DNA of 37,706 nucleotides, taken from Frankia gtarii (GTDB taxonomy: Bacteria; Actinomycetota; Actinomycetes; Frankiales; Frankiaceae). The stretch covers positions 1 through 37,706 of the forward strand of contig NZ_JAMPTM010000031.1 in assembly GCF_025403375.1 (NCBI RefSeq), written 5' to 3'. This document shows positions 18,308 to 25,923 of this stretch, piece after piece. The notes beneath the pieces are model-generated. The model was not told the origin of the DNA, did no database searches, and saw only the letters and a list, made by a program, of their open reading frames with translations. Position 1 is the first letter of the stretch. Every line of letters starts with the position of its first letter. The position numbers were made by a program, and so were the translations under genes.

Positions 18308-19570
18308 TCACCGCCGGCCGTCACCGCCCAGTCCGACTCCGGCTGAGGACGCGGCGCCGGCCCACAGGTTGGTGCTGTGGGCGTCGATGAGAGCGCCGAT
18401 GCGGCTGAGGATGTCGCCGGCGGGTTGCGAGCCGAGACGGTGGCCGTCCCGCAGGCGTAGCGCGATGTGTCCGTCGGCGATTTCCTTGGCGCCGATGACG
18501 GCTTGGTAGGGGACGAGTCTGGTCTGTCGGATGCGGGCGCCCAGGCTGCCTCGTTCCGGCCCGACGATCTGCGCCCGTAGGGCGAGGTCGTCGCATTGCT
18601 GGGCGAGTGCTGCGGCGTTCGGCAGTTCGGATGCGGAGATCGGGAGGATCGCGATCTGGGTGGGGGCAAGCCAGGCGGGGAAGGCGCCACCGTGCTGTTC
18701 GATGAGATAAGCGACGGCCCGCTCTACGCTGCCGATGATGCTGCGATGGACCATGACCGGGCGGTGCCGCGCGCCGTCCGGGCCGATGTAGTGCAGGTCG
18801 AACTGGTCGGGCTGGTGGAAGTCGACCTGGACGGTGGACAGAGTGGACTCTCGGCCGGCACCATCGATGACCTGGACGTCGATCTTGGGGCCGTAGAACG
18901 CGGCCTCTCCTTCGGCCGCCTCGTAGGTCAGGCCGGCTCGGTCGAGGACGTCGGTCAGCAGGGTGATGGAGCGCTGCCACAGTTCGGGAGCGGCGACGTA
19001 CTTGCCACCGGGTCCTGGGAGGGAGAGCCGGTAGCGATGTGGAGTGATGCCGAGCGCCTCATAGGCGTGGCCGATCATGTCCAGAGCGGCGTGTGCTTCG
19101 TCGGCAACCTGGTCCAGGGTGCAGAAGATGTGCGCGTCGTTGAGGTGAATCGCTCGGACGCGGGCGAGTCCGCCGAGGACGCCCGAGAGTTCGGCGCGGT
19201 ACATACCGCCCAGCTCGGCGAGGCGCAGGGGCAGGTCGCGGTAGCTGTGGGACCGGGAGCGGTAGATCAGCGCGTGGTGCGGGCACAGGCTCGGGCGCAG
19301 CACGAGCTGCTCACCGCCGAGGTCCATCGGGGGGAACATGTCGTCGCGGTAGTGCGACCAGTGTCCCGAGATCTCGTACAGCTCCCGCTTGCCGAGGACC
19401 GGCGAGTACACGTGCCGGTAGCCCGCCCGCCGCTCGGCGGCGCGGATGTACTCCTCCAGGGTGTGCCGCACGACCGCGCCGTCGGGCAGCCAGTACGGCA
19501 GTCCCGCGCCGATCAGCGGATCGGTGTCGAACAGGTCCAGCTCACGGCCGAGTCTGCGATGGTCGTGCAT
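18308..19570 (-). CDS. Short threonyl-tRNA synthetase paralogue
   Basis: 420-residue class II synthetase that charges tRNA-Thr. Motif 2 is YRAELSG (Arg125) with RVRAIHLNDAHIFC; motif 3 is MVHRSIIGSVERAVAYLIE; the Zn ligands of the active site are Cys96 (SLCPHH), His147 and His275. The C-terminal anticodon-binding domain is present (TQIAILPI...GAKEIADGHIALRLR). The TGS and editing domains of standard ThrRS (about 640 residues) are absent, so it cannot clear Ser-tRNA-Thr itself. ATG 19570 has GAGGAG upstream. It is preceded by a Thr-codon attenuator (19609-19705). It may be a resistance or stress paralogue of a housekeeping thrS elsewhere. Confidence 0.93.
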   Translation of the reverse strand: MHDHRRLGRELDLFDTDPLIGAGLPYWLPDGAVVRHTLEEYIRAAERRAGYRHVYSPVLGKRELYEISGHWSHYRDDMFPPMDLGGEQLVLRPSLCPHHALIYRSRSHSYRDLPLRLAELGGMYRAELSGVLGGLARVRAIHLNDAHIFCTLDQVADEAHAALDMIGHAYEALGITPHRYRLSLPGPGGKYVAAPELWQRSITLLTDVLDRAGLTYEAAEGEAAFYGPKIDVQVIDGAGRESTLSTVQVDFHQPDQFDLHYIGPDGARHRPVMVHRSIIGSVERAVAYLIEQHGGAFPAWLAPTQIAILPISASELPNAAALAQQCDDLALRAQIVGPERGSLGARIRQTRLVPYQAVIGAKEIADGHIALRLRDGHRLGSQPAGDILSRIGALIDAHSTNLWAGAASSAGVGLGGDGRR

Positions 19571-19608
19571 GGCGGTCTCCTCGCGATATCGGACGAGTGA
19601 CCGCAAGA

Positions 19609-19640
19609 CGAAGCCCCGGGGCACTCGCCCCGGGGCTTCG
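19609..19640 (-). terminator. Attenuator terminator upstream of ThrRS
   Basis: A perfect 14-bp stem (CGAAGCCCCGGGGC) with a 4-nt loop, followed on the minus strand by TCTTGC. It lies between the leader peptide stop and the ThrRS start, so transcription must pass it to express the synthetase. Its 5' arm (19627-19633, CCGGGGC) can alternatively pair with GTCCCGG at 19663-19669, forming an antiterminator. Confidence 0.85.
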
Positions 19641-19654
19641 GACTGCAGGATCTG

Positions 19655-19705
19655 TCAGCGCGCCGGGACACTGTCCGGCGTCGTCGTGATGGCAGCGCGC
19701 TTCAT
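19655..19705 (-). CDS. Thr-codon leader peptide of the ThrRS attenuator
   Basis: A 16-residue frame, MKRAAITTTPDSVPAR, ending at TGA 19655-19657. Three consecutive ACG Thr codons (19679-19687) precede a hairpin (19662-19679, GCCGGACA/TGTCCCGGC with one bulge). With scarce charged tRNA-Thr the ribosome would stall on the Thr codons, mask the first hairpin strand and free GTCCCGG to pair with the terminator's 5' arm, letting transcription reach the ThrRS gene. With ample Thr-tRNA the terminator forms. There is no Shine-Dalgarno; the promoter spacing suggests a leaderless start. Confidence 0.8.
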   Translation of the reverse strand: MKRAAITTTPDSVPAR

Positions 19706-19712
19706 GCCGGTA

Positions 19713-19742
19713 ACAGTAGCAAGACGTGGCCCTCCGTGTCAG
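19713..19742 (-). promoter_or_regulatory. Promoter of the ThrRS leader
   Basis: On the minus strand, -35 CTGACA (19737-19742) and -10 TACTGT (19713-19718) are separated by 18 bp. Transcription starting about 8 nt after the -10 would begin on the A of the leader ATG (19705), giving a leaderless mRNA, a common arrangement in actinobacteria. Shares a 192-bp intergenic region with the divergent MarR gene. Confidence 0.55.
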
Positions 19743-19897
19743 CCTCGTGGCGTCGATCAACCAGGTCCCCGCGGTGCGGGCCCGGGCGTGGGCGACGCAG
19801 GAGGAGTCGGTCCCAGTCGCGAGCGCAAAACTTGCCGTGGGGGCACCAGATGGTCATCGGCTCCGTGGGACGGAGCCGTAGGCGGTAGAACGGGGGC

Positions 19898-20461
19898 ATG
19901 GCACGCGTCCCTGACGATCCCAGTTCGCCTCCTCGGACGTCCCCGGTCGAGGGGGCCCAGCGAGCAGCAGCGGCGGCCGGTGTGCCAGGTTCCGCCGTGG
20001 AGGAGGTCACCGATGCGGTCCTCACCGCCTCTCGGCTGCTGGTCGCGGTGTCCGCCCGCTCGATCGCGGCGGTCGGCGAGGACGTCACGCTGCCGCAGTT
20101 CAGGATGCTCGTCGTGCTCGCGGGGCGGGGGCCGCAGCGCGCCGGGGAGCTGGCGGAGCTGCTGGACGTTCATCCGTCCACCGCAACGCAGATGGCGGAC
20201 CGGCTCGTAGGTGCCGGGCTGATCGACCGGGTTGCCAATCCCCAGAGCCGCAGGGAGGTCATCGTCGCACTCACCGAGCCGGGACGGCTCCTGGTCGAGG
20301 AGGTCACCGCCCGGCGGCGGGCCGAGATCGCCACGATCGTCGCCCGCCTCGACCCGCAGCTGCGGGCGAGCCTCGTCAGCGCCCTGCGGGCGTTCGCGGA
20401 CGCGGGCGACGAACCCATGGCGGTGTCCAGCCAGGGCGCCTCCGCGCTTGGGTGGACCTGA
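19898..20461 (+). CDS. MarR-family transcriptional regulator
   Basis: 187-residue regulator. The winged helix spans VTLPQFRMLVVLAGRGPQ, AGELAELLDVHPSTATQMAD and RLVGAGLIDRVANPQSRRE, with the DxR-type wing (NPQSRREVIVALT). MarR proteins bind as dimers to palindromes and are released by small ligands. Divergent from the ThrRS attenuator transcript and upstream of the copper/oxidase cluster; which it controls is not clear. ATG 19898 has a G-rich stretch just upstream. Confidence 0.88.
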   Translation: MARVPDDPSSPPRTSPVEGAQRAAAAAGVPGSAVEEVTDAVLTASRLLVAVSARSIAAVGEDVTLPQFRMLVVLAGRGPQRAGELAELLDVHPSTATQMADRLVGAGLIDRVANPQSRREVIVALTEPGRLLVEEVTARRRAEIATIVARLDPQLRASLVSALRAFADAGDEPMAVSSQGASALGWT

Positions 20462-20525
20462 CGACAGTGATCGGTGTCGCCGAGATTCTTCGACGGCACG
20501 TAGAACTTTGGCGGCTCGGAGCTCC

Positions 20526-20531
20526 TAGACT
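20526..20531 (+). promoter_or_regulatory. Possible -10 of the oxidase-assembly cluster
   Basis: TAGACT lies 6 nt before the ATG at 20538, the spacing expected for a leaderless transcript, and that ATG has no good ribosome-binding site. The -35 region is not convincing. Confidence 0.3.
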
Positions 20532-20537
20532 GCCGGC

Positions 20538-21212
20538 ATGGAGGTGTCCGCCGGGCCGGTGGCACGCGCGCTGCGGGCGGGAGTGTTCGCCGGAGTGTGC
20601 GTGGCGCTGTCCGCAGTCGCACACCTCGCCGCACACGGAGCCGTCCCGGACTGGCGCCTGCTGCTTGCCGGGCTGGGGGCCACCGCGCTCCTGGGCGCAG
20701 CGTGTTGCGGGCGGGTGTCGTCGCTGCCCGCCGTCGTGGTCCTGATGGCAATAAGCCAGCTCGGCCTGCATGTGGGGTTCGCCGCCTGGCCGGCCTCCGC
20801 CGACGCCCCAGATCTGTCGCGTCTGCTGTGCGCCGCGCCGGGAGCGAATACCGCCTCCGCGGCCGCCTTTCTGCGCGCGCACGGCCTGCTGGCCGGATCC
20901 GCCCATTCCGCGGTGACGCACGGCGCGATGATGCACGGCAGCGGGCTGGCCGCGATGTCCTGCGCGCACACGATCGTCGCCGCGCTGACGGCCTGCTGGC
21001 TGCGGCGGGTCGACGCCTCGGTGAGCGGCGCACGTGCGGTGATCGGTGTTCTCGTTCGCTGTGTCCGGCGGATTGTGACCGCTCCTGTCACTCCCATCCC
21101 CCAGGCTCCTGCGTTCCACCGGCGGCATCCGGTGACGGCGTTCCCGGTGTGGCGACATTCGGTGGATCTTCGGCACAGTGTGGTGCGCCGCGGGCCACCG
21201 CGGATGGCCTGA
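20538..21212 (+). CDS. Hypothetical membrane protein (copper/oxidase cluster)
   Basis: 224 residues with four to five predicted membrane helices (GVFAGVCVALSAVAHLAAHG, LLLAGLGATALLGAACCG, VVVLMAISQLGLHVGFAAW, MSCAHTIVAALTACWL). Met/His/Cys residues cluster at HGAMMHGSGLAAMSCAH, suggestive of copper contacts. Similar small membrane proteins commonly sit beside Sco/CtaG or YcnI-type copper genes. Function unknown; copper handling is inferred from context. Confidence 0.65.
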   Translation: MEVSAGPVARALRAGVFAGVCVALSAVAHLAAHGAVPDWRLLLAGLGATALLGAACCGRVSSLPAVVVLMAISQLGLHVGFAAWPASADAPDLSRLLCAAPGANTASAAAFLRAHGLLAGSAHSAVTHGAMMHGSGLAAMSCAHTIVAALTACWLRRVDASVSGARAVIGVLVRCVRRIVTAPVTPIPQAPAFHRRHPVTAFPVWRHSVDLRHSVVRRGPPRMA

Positions 21213-21511
21213 CACCTCCCGTCCGCCGTCCCCGGACCGCCCGCAGGCGCCGTCCGGACCGCCACCGTGTCCATCTGGATGCTCCGGGTCGGGGCGCAGG
21301 CCACGCTCGGCCCGCTGATCCGGGGGTCACGACGCTCCCCGGCTGGTCGACCGTGGGCGGAGTCGCGCCTTGGCTGCCGTTCCCCGTCATCTGGAGCTTG
21401 CATGATCAACGTTTCCGGTCGTCGCCCGTTCGACGCCCGCCCCGAAAGCCGGCAGCCGGACCAACCCGGACCCGTTCCGGATGCTCCCGGCCCGCCAGCC
21501 GCCCGCATCCG

Positions 21512-22240
21512 CTGACCATCAGGGGCCACCGAGGCCGATCCACCCCGCCGCCGCCCACTCGCCGGGCTCGCGGACGCCGGTGGACCCGACCCACCGTTCC
21601 TCGGGTCGTCGGGCTTTACCTTGCGGCGGCTGTGATGCTGCCCGGCTGTTCCTCCTCGACGGCCACCACGTCCTCCGGGCCGCCGGTGGTCACCGACACG
21701 CAGTCGCCGCAGGGAGGAATGCGTGGTACCGCGCTGGGCCCGCCGATCGCCATGCCGGACACGCGGCTGACGGACACCACCGGGCAGCCCTACGATGTTC
21801 GTGCGCATGCTGCGGGCCGGCTCACTCTGCTGTTCTTCGGCTACACCCACTGCCCGGACGTCTGCCCGACGACGATGGCGGACCTCGCCACCGCCCTGAC
21901 GCAGGTCTCGCCGGCCGTCCGCAAGCAGATCAGCGTCATGTTCGTCACCTCGGATCCGGCGCGGGACACCCCATCTGTGATCCATCACTGGCTCGACATG
22001 TTCGACAGCACCTTCGTCGGGCTCACCGGCGACGTGAAGACCATCGACGCGGCCGCACACAGCGTGGGGGTGCCGCTGGAGCCGCCGCGACGGCAGGCCG
22101 ACGGCAGCTACACCGTGGATCACGGGGCCCAGGTCCTCGCGTTCGCCCCGAACCGTGAGGCGCGCATCGTCTACCTCGCTGGCACACCGGTCGCCGACTA
22201 CGCCCACGACCTCCCGCTGCTCCTGCGGGGAAACGCATGA
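21512..22240 (+). CDS. Sco1/SenC-type copper chaperone lipoprotein
   Basis: Thioredoxin-fold protein that delivers copper to the CuA site of cytochrome oxidase outside the membrane. The hydrophobic segment VVGLYLAAAVMLPGC is a lipoprotein signal with lipobox LPGC. The core has the metal-binding FGYTHCPDVCPTTM (CxxxC) and the conserved His in VDHGAQVLAF. The start is unsettled: the best ribosome-binding site (GGAG before ATG 21402) belongs to another frame that stops at 21515, while in this frame only CTG 21512, TTG 21398 or GTG 21353 precede the signal peptide. The 5' end may be frameshifted. Confidence 0.85.
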   Translation: MTIRGHRGRSTPPPPTRRARGRRWTRPTVPRVVGLYLAAAVMLPGCSSSTATTSSGPPVVTDTQSPQGGMRGTALGPPIAMPDTRLTDTTGQPYDVRAHAAGRLTLLFFGYTHCPDVCPTTMADLATALTQVSPAVRKQISVMFVTSDPARDTPSVIHHWLDMFDSTFVGLTGDVKTIDAAAHSVGVPLEPPRRQADGSYTVDHGAQVLAFAPNREARIVYLAGTPVADYAHDLPLLLRGNA

Positions 22241-22292
22241 ACGACCAGTCGAGCCCGGCCGTCCCACGGCAGGGGACCAACCCGGAGACGTC

Positions 22293-23468
22293 ATGATCCT
22301 GTCCCGTAGCCCGGTCACGATCACCCGTGGCCGGGTGGCCTTCACCGCGGCCGCCGCCGTACTCACCGCAGCTGCCGCCGCCACCCTGTGGACCCATCGC
22401 CAGCCGTCCGCGCCGATACTGCCGGTGTCCTGGTGCCGGTGGGGCCAGCAGGGCGGGCCACCACCGCTGAGCCCGGCCCGGCTGCTGGACACCTGGCAGC
22501 TCGACGCGGTGGCCCTCGCCTACCTGGTACCGGCGACCTGCCTTTACCTGTGGGGAGTCGCCCGCGTCCGGGCCCGACATCCAGTCCGGCCCTGGCCCCG
22601 TCTCCGTACGGCCTCCTACCTGGCCAGCGCCGCCGTGGTGGTCCTCGCGACCAACAGCGCGGTCGGCGCCTACGACGAAGCCCTGTTCAGCATGCACATG
22701 GTCCAACACCTGATGCTCATCATGGTGGCGCCGCCGCTGTTCGTTGCAAGCCGGCCGCTCACCCTTCTCCTGCACGCCACCGGCAATCCGCTGCACACCC
22801 GGATACGGAACCTGGTCCGATCATGGCCGGTCAGCCTCCTACTCTCGCCACCCGCCGCGTTCACCGGCTACACGATCACGATCATCGGCACCCATCTGAC
22901 CTCCCTGATGAATGTGATCATGGCTCGGCCCTGGCTCGGCCAGCTCGAACACGCGCTCTACCTCGCGGCCGGCTACCAGTTCTTCGTCCTGCTGTTCGGT
23001 GACGAACCGATCCGCTGGAAGCTATCCATGCCGGGCCGGCTCGCCCTGGTCGTGCTGGCCATGGGCGTCGACACCTTCGCCGGCCTCGTCCTGCTCCAGT
23101 CGCGGACCCCGATTGCCATGGCCCCCCACGACTGGGGCAGCAGCGCCCTGCTGGACACGCAGACCGGTGGCGGGATCATGTGGGTCTTCGGGGACGGCCT
23201 CATGGTCGTCCTCATCGTGCTGCTGTTCCGGGTGTGGACCCGCAAGCCGGAAGCGGTCCGCCGGGCCAGGTCGGGCTGGCTGGAACGGGCCCGCACCGCG
23301 ACCTTCGCCGCCCACACCGGGCACGACCCCGACCCGGTCGCGTCCGTGGGCACCACTGCCTCGGCCGGTCCGCGGCTGGCGCGCCCCCGCCACGCCGATC
23401 TGGACGACGACGAGGCGAGCTGGCGCGCCTACAACGACTGGCTCGCACAGCTGAACGGGTCTCGCTGA
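22293..23468 (+). CDS. ctaG: Cytochrome c oxidase assembly protein, CtaG (caa3) type
   Basis: 391-residue membrane protein with about seven to eight helices. Conserved segments are FSMHMVQHLMLIMVAPPLFV (His ligands), LSPPAAFTGYTITIIGTH, and LEHALYLAAGYQFF. caa3_CtaG proteins help insert copper during oxidase assembly. ATG 22293 has GGAGA 8 nt upstream. It lies 52 bp after the Sco gene in the same direction and is followed by a terminator-like hairpin. The hydrophilic tail (about 70 residues, Arg-rich) is cytoplasmic or extracellular; its role is unknown. Confidence 0.9.
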   Translation: MILSRSPVTITRGRVAFTAAAAVLTAAAAATLWTHRQPSAPILPVSWCRWGQQGGPPPLSPARLLDTWQLDAVALAYLVPATCLYLWGVARVRARHPVRPWPRLRTASYLASAAVVVLATNSAVGAYDEALFSMHMVQHLMLIMVAPPLFVASRPLTLLLHATGNPLHTRIRNLVRSWPVSLLLSPPAAFTGYTITIIGTHLTSLMNVIMARPWLGQLEHALYLAAGYQFFVLLFGDEPIRWKLSMPGRLALVVLAMGVDTFAGLVLLQSRTPIAMAPHDWGSSALLDTQTGGGIMWVFGDGLMVVLIVLLFRVWTRKPEAVRRARSGWLERARTATFAAHTGHDPDPVASVGTTASAGPRLARPRHADLDDDEASWRAYNDWLAQLNGSR

Positions 23469-23476
23469 GAGAACCC

Positions 23477-23502
23477 CGGTGCGGGCGAAGGAGCGCACCG
23501 GC
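23477..23502 (+). terminator. Hairpin terminator after CtaG
   Basis: Perfect 8-bp stem CCGGTGCG / CGCACCGG with a 10-nt loop, starting 9 nt after the CtaG stop. There is no U-tract, as is common in high-GC actinobacteria. Confidence 0.5.
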
Positions 23503-23611
23503 TCCGATTGGCAATACCGTGGTGGGGTATCCCGCGGGTGATGACACCATCCGACCGTCAACGTCGCCTGTGGCGGCGGGTGGATTCCGCCACGGCTGTG
23601 GAGATCCCGTT

Positions 23612-24481
23612 ATGAGCCTGGTGCGGGCGATCGGGCATGCCCTCGGGGTGGCCGGGAGTATGACGTGGCAGGTGACCCGGTCGCTGATCCTGGGGTTCAC
23701 GCTCTCCGCGATCGTTTAGTCGCTGGTCCACAAGAGCACGATCGTGCGGCTTCTGCCCGACGACCGGCCGCGCAGCCTGGCCACCGCCGCCGGGCTGGGC
23801 GCCGCGTCGAGTTCCTGCTCGTACGCTGCGGTCGCGTCGGCCCGCTCACTGTTCCGCAAGGGCGCGAACTTCACGGCCGCGATGGCGTCCGAGATCGCCT
23901 CGACGAACCTGGTCATCGAGCTGGGTCTGATCCTGGCCCTGCTGATCGGCTGGCCGTTCACGCTCGCGGAGTTCGCCGGCGGACCAATCATGATCGTCTT
24001 GTTGGCGCTCGTGTTCCGCCGGTTCCTGAGCAGCCGGCTGGTCGGCGCCGCCCGGGTTCAGGCCGACCAGGGCCTGGCCGGGTCGATGGAAGGGCACGCC
24101 GCGATGGACATGAGTGTGCCGAGCTCCGGCCACTTCGGGCGGCGGTTGGTCAGCCCGGCCGGCCTGAGCTCGGTCAGCCACACGTTCGTGATGGAGTGGG
24201 CCGCGATCCTGCGGGACCTCGTGATCGGGCTGCTGATCGCGGGGGCGGCCGGCGCGTGGATCCCCGACCGCTTCTGGCAGCATCTGTTCCTGACCGGCCA
24301 CCCGCTGGCCGCGAAGATCTGGGGGCCGATCATCGGTCCCCTCATCGCCGTCGTCACGTTCGTCTGCTCGATCGGGAACGTGCCGCTGGCGGCGGTGCTC
24401 TGGAACGGCGGAATCAGCTTCGGCGGCGTCGTCGCGTTCATCTTCGCCGACCTGATCATCATTCCGATCCTGCTGATTTAC
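23612..24481 (+). pseudogene. UPF0718/ArsP-type permease, stop codon and lost 3' end
   Basis: ATG 23612 has GGAGA 8 nt upstream and begins MSLVRAIGHALGVAGSMTW. The frame meets TAG at 23717-23719 and then continues unbroken with VHKSTIVRLLPDDRPRSLAT, GAASSSCSYAAVASARSLF, KGANFTAAMASEIASTNLV and VCSIGNVPLAAVLWNGG, all hallmarks of the DUF318 permease family (including the S-C-S-Y-A metal-site region). TAG probably replaces CAG (Gln). After FADLIIIPILLIY, near 24481, the family-specific ending is missing and an unrelated reading begins. Confidence 0.85.
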
Positions 24482-24485
24482 GGCG

Positions 24486-24779
24486 TTGGCGCGACTCGAT
24501 CTGTCGGACCTGCTGGAACTCGCGGTCGCGCAGCCACGTCGCTGTGGCGCGGCCGACCCGGTCGTGATGTCGCAGCTACTCGAACTCCTCAGAGACGTGG
24601 CCTGGAGTGCCCAGACCGCCCCACAGCGCGGGGCTGTAGCCGAACAGCTCGCCCGACTGCACGCCGTCATCAACCGGCAGGAACTCGACGCCGAGGACCG
24701 TCGCGGCATCGCACTCCTCGCAGATCAGGTCCACAACGCCGTCCACGGCGCCCACGAACAGACCAACCCGACGCCGTAA
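24486..24779 (+). pseudogene. DUF2254-like C-terminal remnant
   Basis: About 97 codons in a different frame from the permease, reading RLDLSDLLELAVAQPRRCGA, PVVMSQLLELLRDVAW and AEDRRGIALLADQVHNAV. The pattern resembles the cytoplasmic end of DUF2254 membrane proteins (D-LVELA-x5-YGA-DP-V...LLRDVA). It has no membrane part or natural start, and begins exactly where the permease breaks off, so a deletion has joined two partial genes. Confidence 0.5.
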
Positions 24780-25277
24780 CGTCCTGGCGCCGGTCATCCA
24801 CCACCACCTCAAGCGAGTCGACCAGGCCGACCGCCTGCTTTCAGCGGTGCACTTCGGTCCCGCTGTCACCTTGGAGACGAACTGTCACAGCCTGCTCCAC
24901 CCGGACGTTCGCCGAGAGCCTCGGATATGAGTCAGTCGTCACAACCATCCTGCTCGCCCTCCTGCTCCTTCTTGTCGCCGACGACGACACACTCTGCCCT
25001 GCGCTGACGCGCGTCCCGGTGGACAGCCTGAGCAAGGGGGCACGATGGGCCCGGCGCCCCGCCGCTGACCCGCTGGCGGCGGGCCTGTCGGGAGGCTGGC
25101 TGCCTTCACCGGCGCGCGCCGCGGACGTGCACCCATGACAGCACAGCGATCCTTTCTCTCCGTTGGGTTCTTTCCGGCCGCGGCCACATGCCTTTCACAC
25201 GATCGCATCGAAAACTGCCGCCGACGGAGTCCTCCGCGAGATCGACCCGGACAACACCGCTCCTGGAAGGAAACCGA
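24780..25277. other. About 0.5 kb without a convincing gene
   Basis: One frame contains a short hydrophobic stretch (VVTTILLALLLLLVADD, near 24935-24990) that could be a decayed membrane segment, but it has no start, domain or ribosome-binding site. The last 100 bp contain the promoter region of the lipoprotein gene. Nothing else recognised. Confidence 0.45.
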
Positions 25278-25919
25278 GTGGACCAACGAGATCAGACCGT
25301 CCAATGGGGCGTCACGACGGACGACGACAGGCGATCCGCCGGCTGGCAACTCCCGCTGTCCCTCCGATGCCTGCCGGCGCTCGCGATGGCCCTCCTCATC
25401 GGGCTTGGGGCCACCGCCTGTCGAGCCGGCGCCGTCTCGACAGCGGAGCCCGCGACTGCGACGACCATTCCGACTGCGACGACCATTCCGACTGCGACAG
25501 ACGCCGCGGTCGTCGCCAGTGCCGCCCCGACGGGGTCATCCATGCCACCGGGAGGTGCGGGCGCGGGCGGTCCCGGGTCCCTGACCGTCGATATCACCTC
25601 CCCGATCGCTGTTGCCGGCCATGCCTCCACGGCCGTCAGCTGCCAGTCCACTGCGCGGCGCTACGTCGAGTCCGGGACCACGACCGTCAACGGCAGGACG
25701 GTGTCGCAGAGCGTCCGGGTCATCGGCTACAACGGGCCTGGCAGCTACCCGGCTGTGATCACAGTGTCCGTCGTCGCGCCGGAGTCCGGCCGTTACGCGA
25801 TCGACGCGGTCCCAGCGACCGTCGACATCACCTCGGCGGGCGGCTCCATGTCGTTCAGCACGAGCACGACCGCCGGACCTACCCTCGCTGGCTCAATCAC
25901 CTGGGCCTGCTCCGGCTAA
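25278..25919 (+). CDS. Secreted lipoprotein, function unknown
   Basis: 213 residues from GTG 25278, which has AAGGA about 9 nt upstream. After a hydrophilic N-tail, the segment LPALAMALLIGLGATAC ends in a lipobox (ATAC, Cys at about 52). A Thr/Ala/Pro-rich linker follows, built partly by an 18-bp tandem repeat, then a beta-sandwich-like domain (LTVDITSPIAVAGHA, TVNGRTVSQSVRVIGYN, GSYPAVITVSV). Probably surface-anchored. It converges on the GH43 gene with only 4 bp between the two stops. Confidence 0.75.
   Translation: MDQRDQTVQWGVTTDDDRRSAGWQLPLSLRCLPALAMALLIGLGATACRAGAVSTAEPATATTIPTATTIPTATDAAVVASAAPTGSSMPPGGAGAGGPGSLTVDITSPIAVAGHASTAVSCQSTARRYVESGTTTVNGRTVSQSVRVIGYNGPGSYPAVITVSVVAPESGRYAIDAVPATVDITSAGGSMSFSTSTTAGPTLAGSITWACSG
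25453..25499 (+). repeat. 18-bp tandem repeat in lipoprotein linker
   Basis: The unit CGACTGCGACGACCATTC occurs twice in full and once in part, in frame, encoding repeats of T-A-T-T-I-P in the linker after the lipobox. Such coding repeats vary in copy number and change linker length. Confidence 0.8.
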
Positions 25920-25923
25920 GCCG

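Noticed and set aside
16803-18509. 568-codon open frame over the ArsB/NhaD permease
   Set aside because: Out-of-frame shadow; composition is Arg/His/Pro-rich and the overlapped permease has unmistakable family motifs.
20525-22492. 655-codon minus-strand open frame over the Sco region
   Set aside because: Antisense shadow of the membrane-protein and Sco genes, with low-complexity composition.
25453-25499. Tandem repeat considered as a CRISPR-like array
   Set aside because: Units are contiguous with no spacers and lie in frame within a lipoprotein linker.
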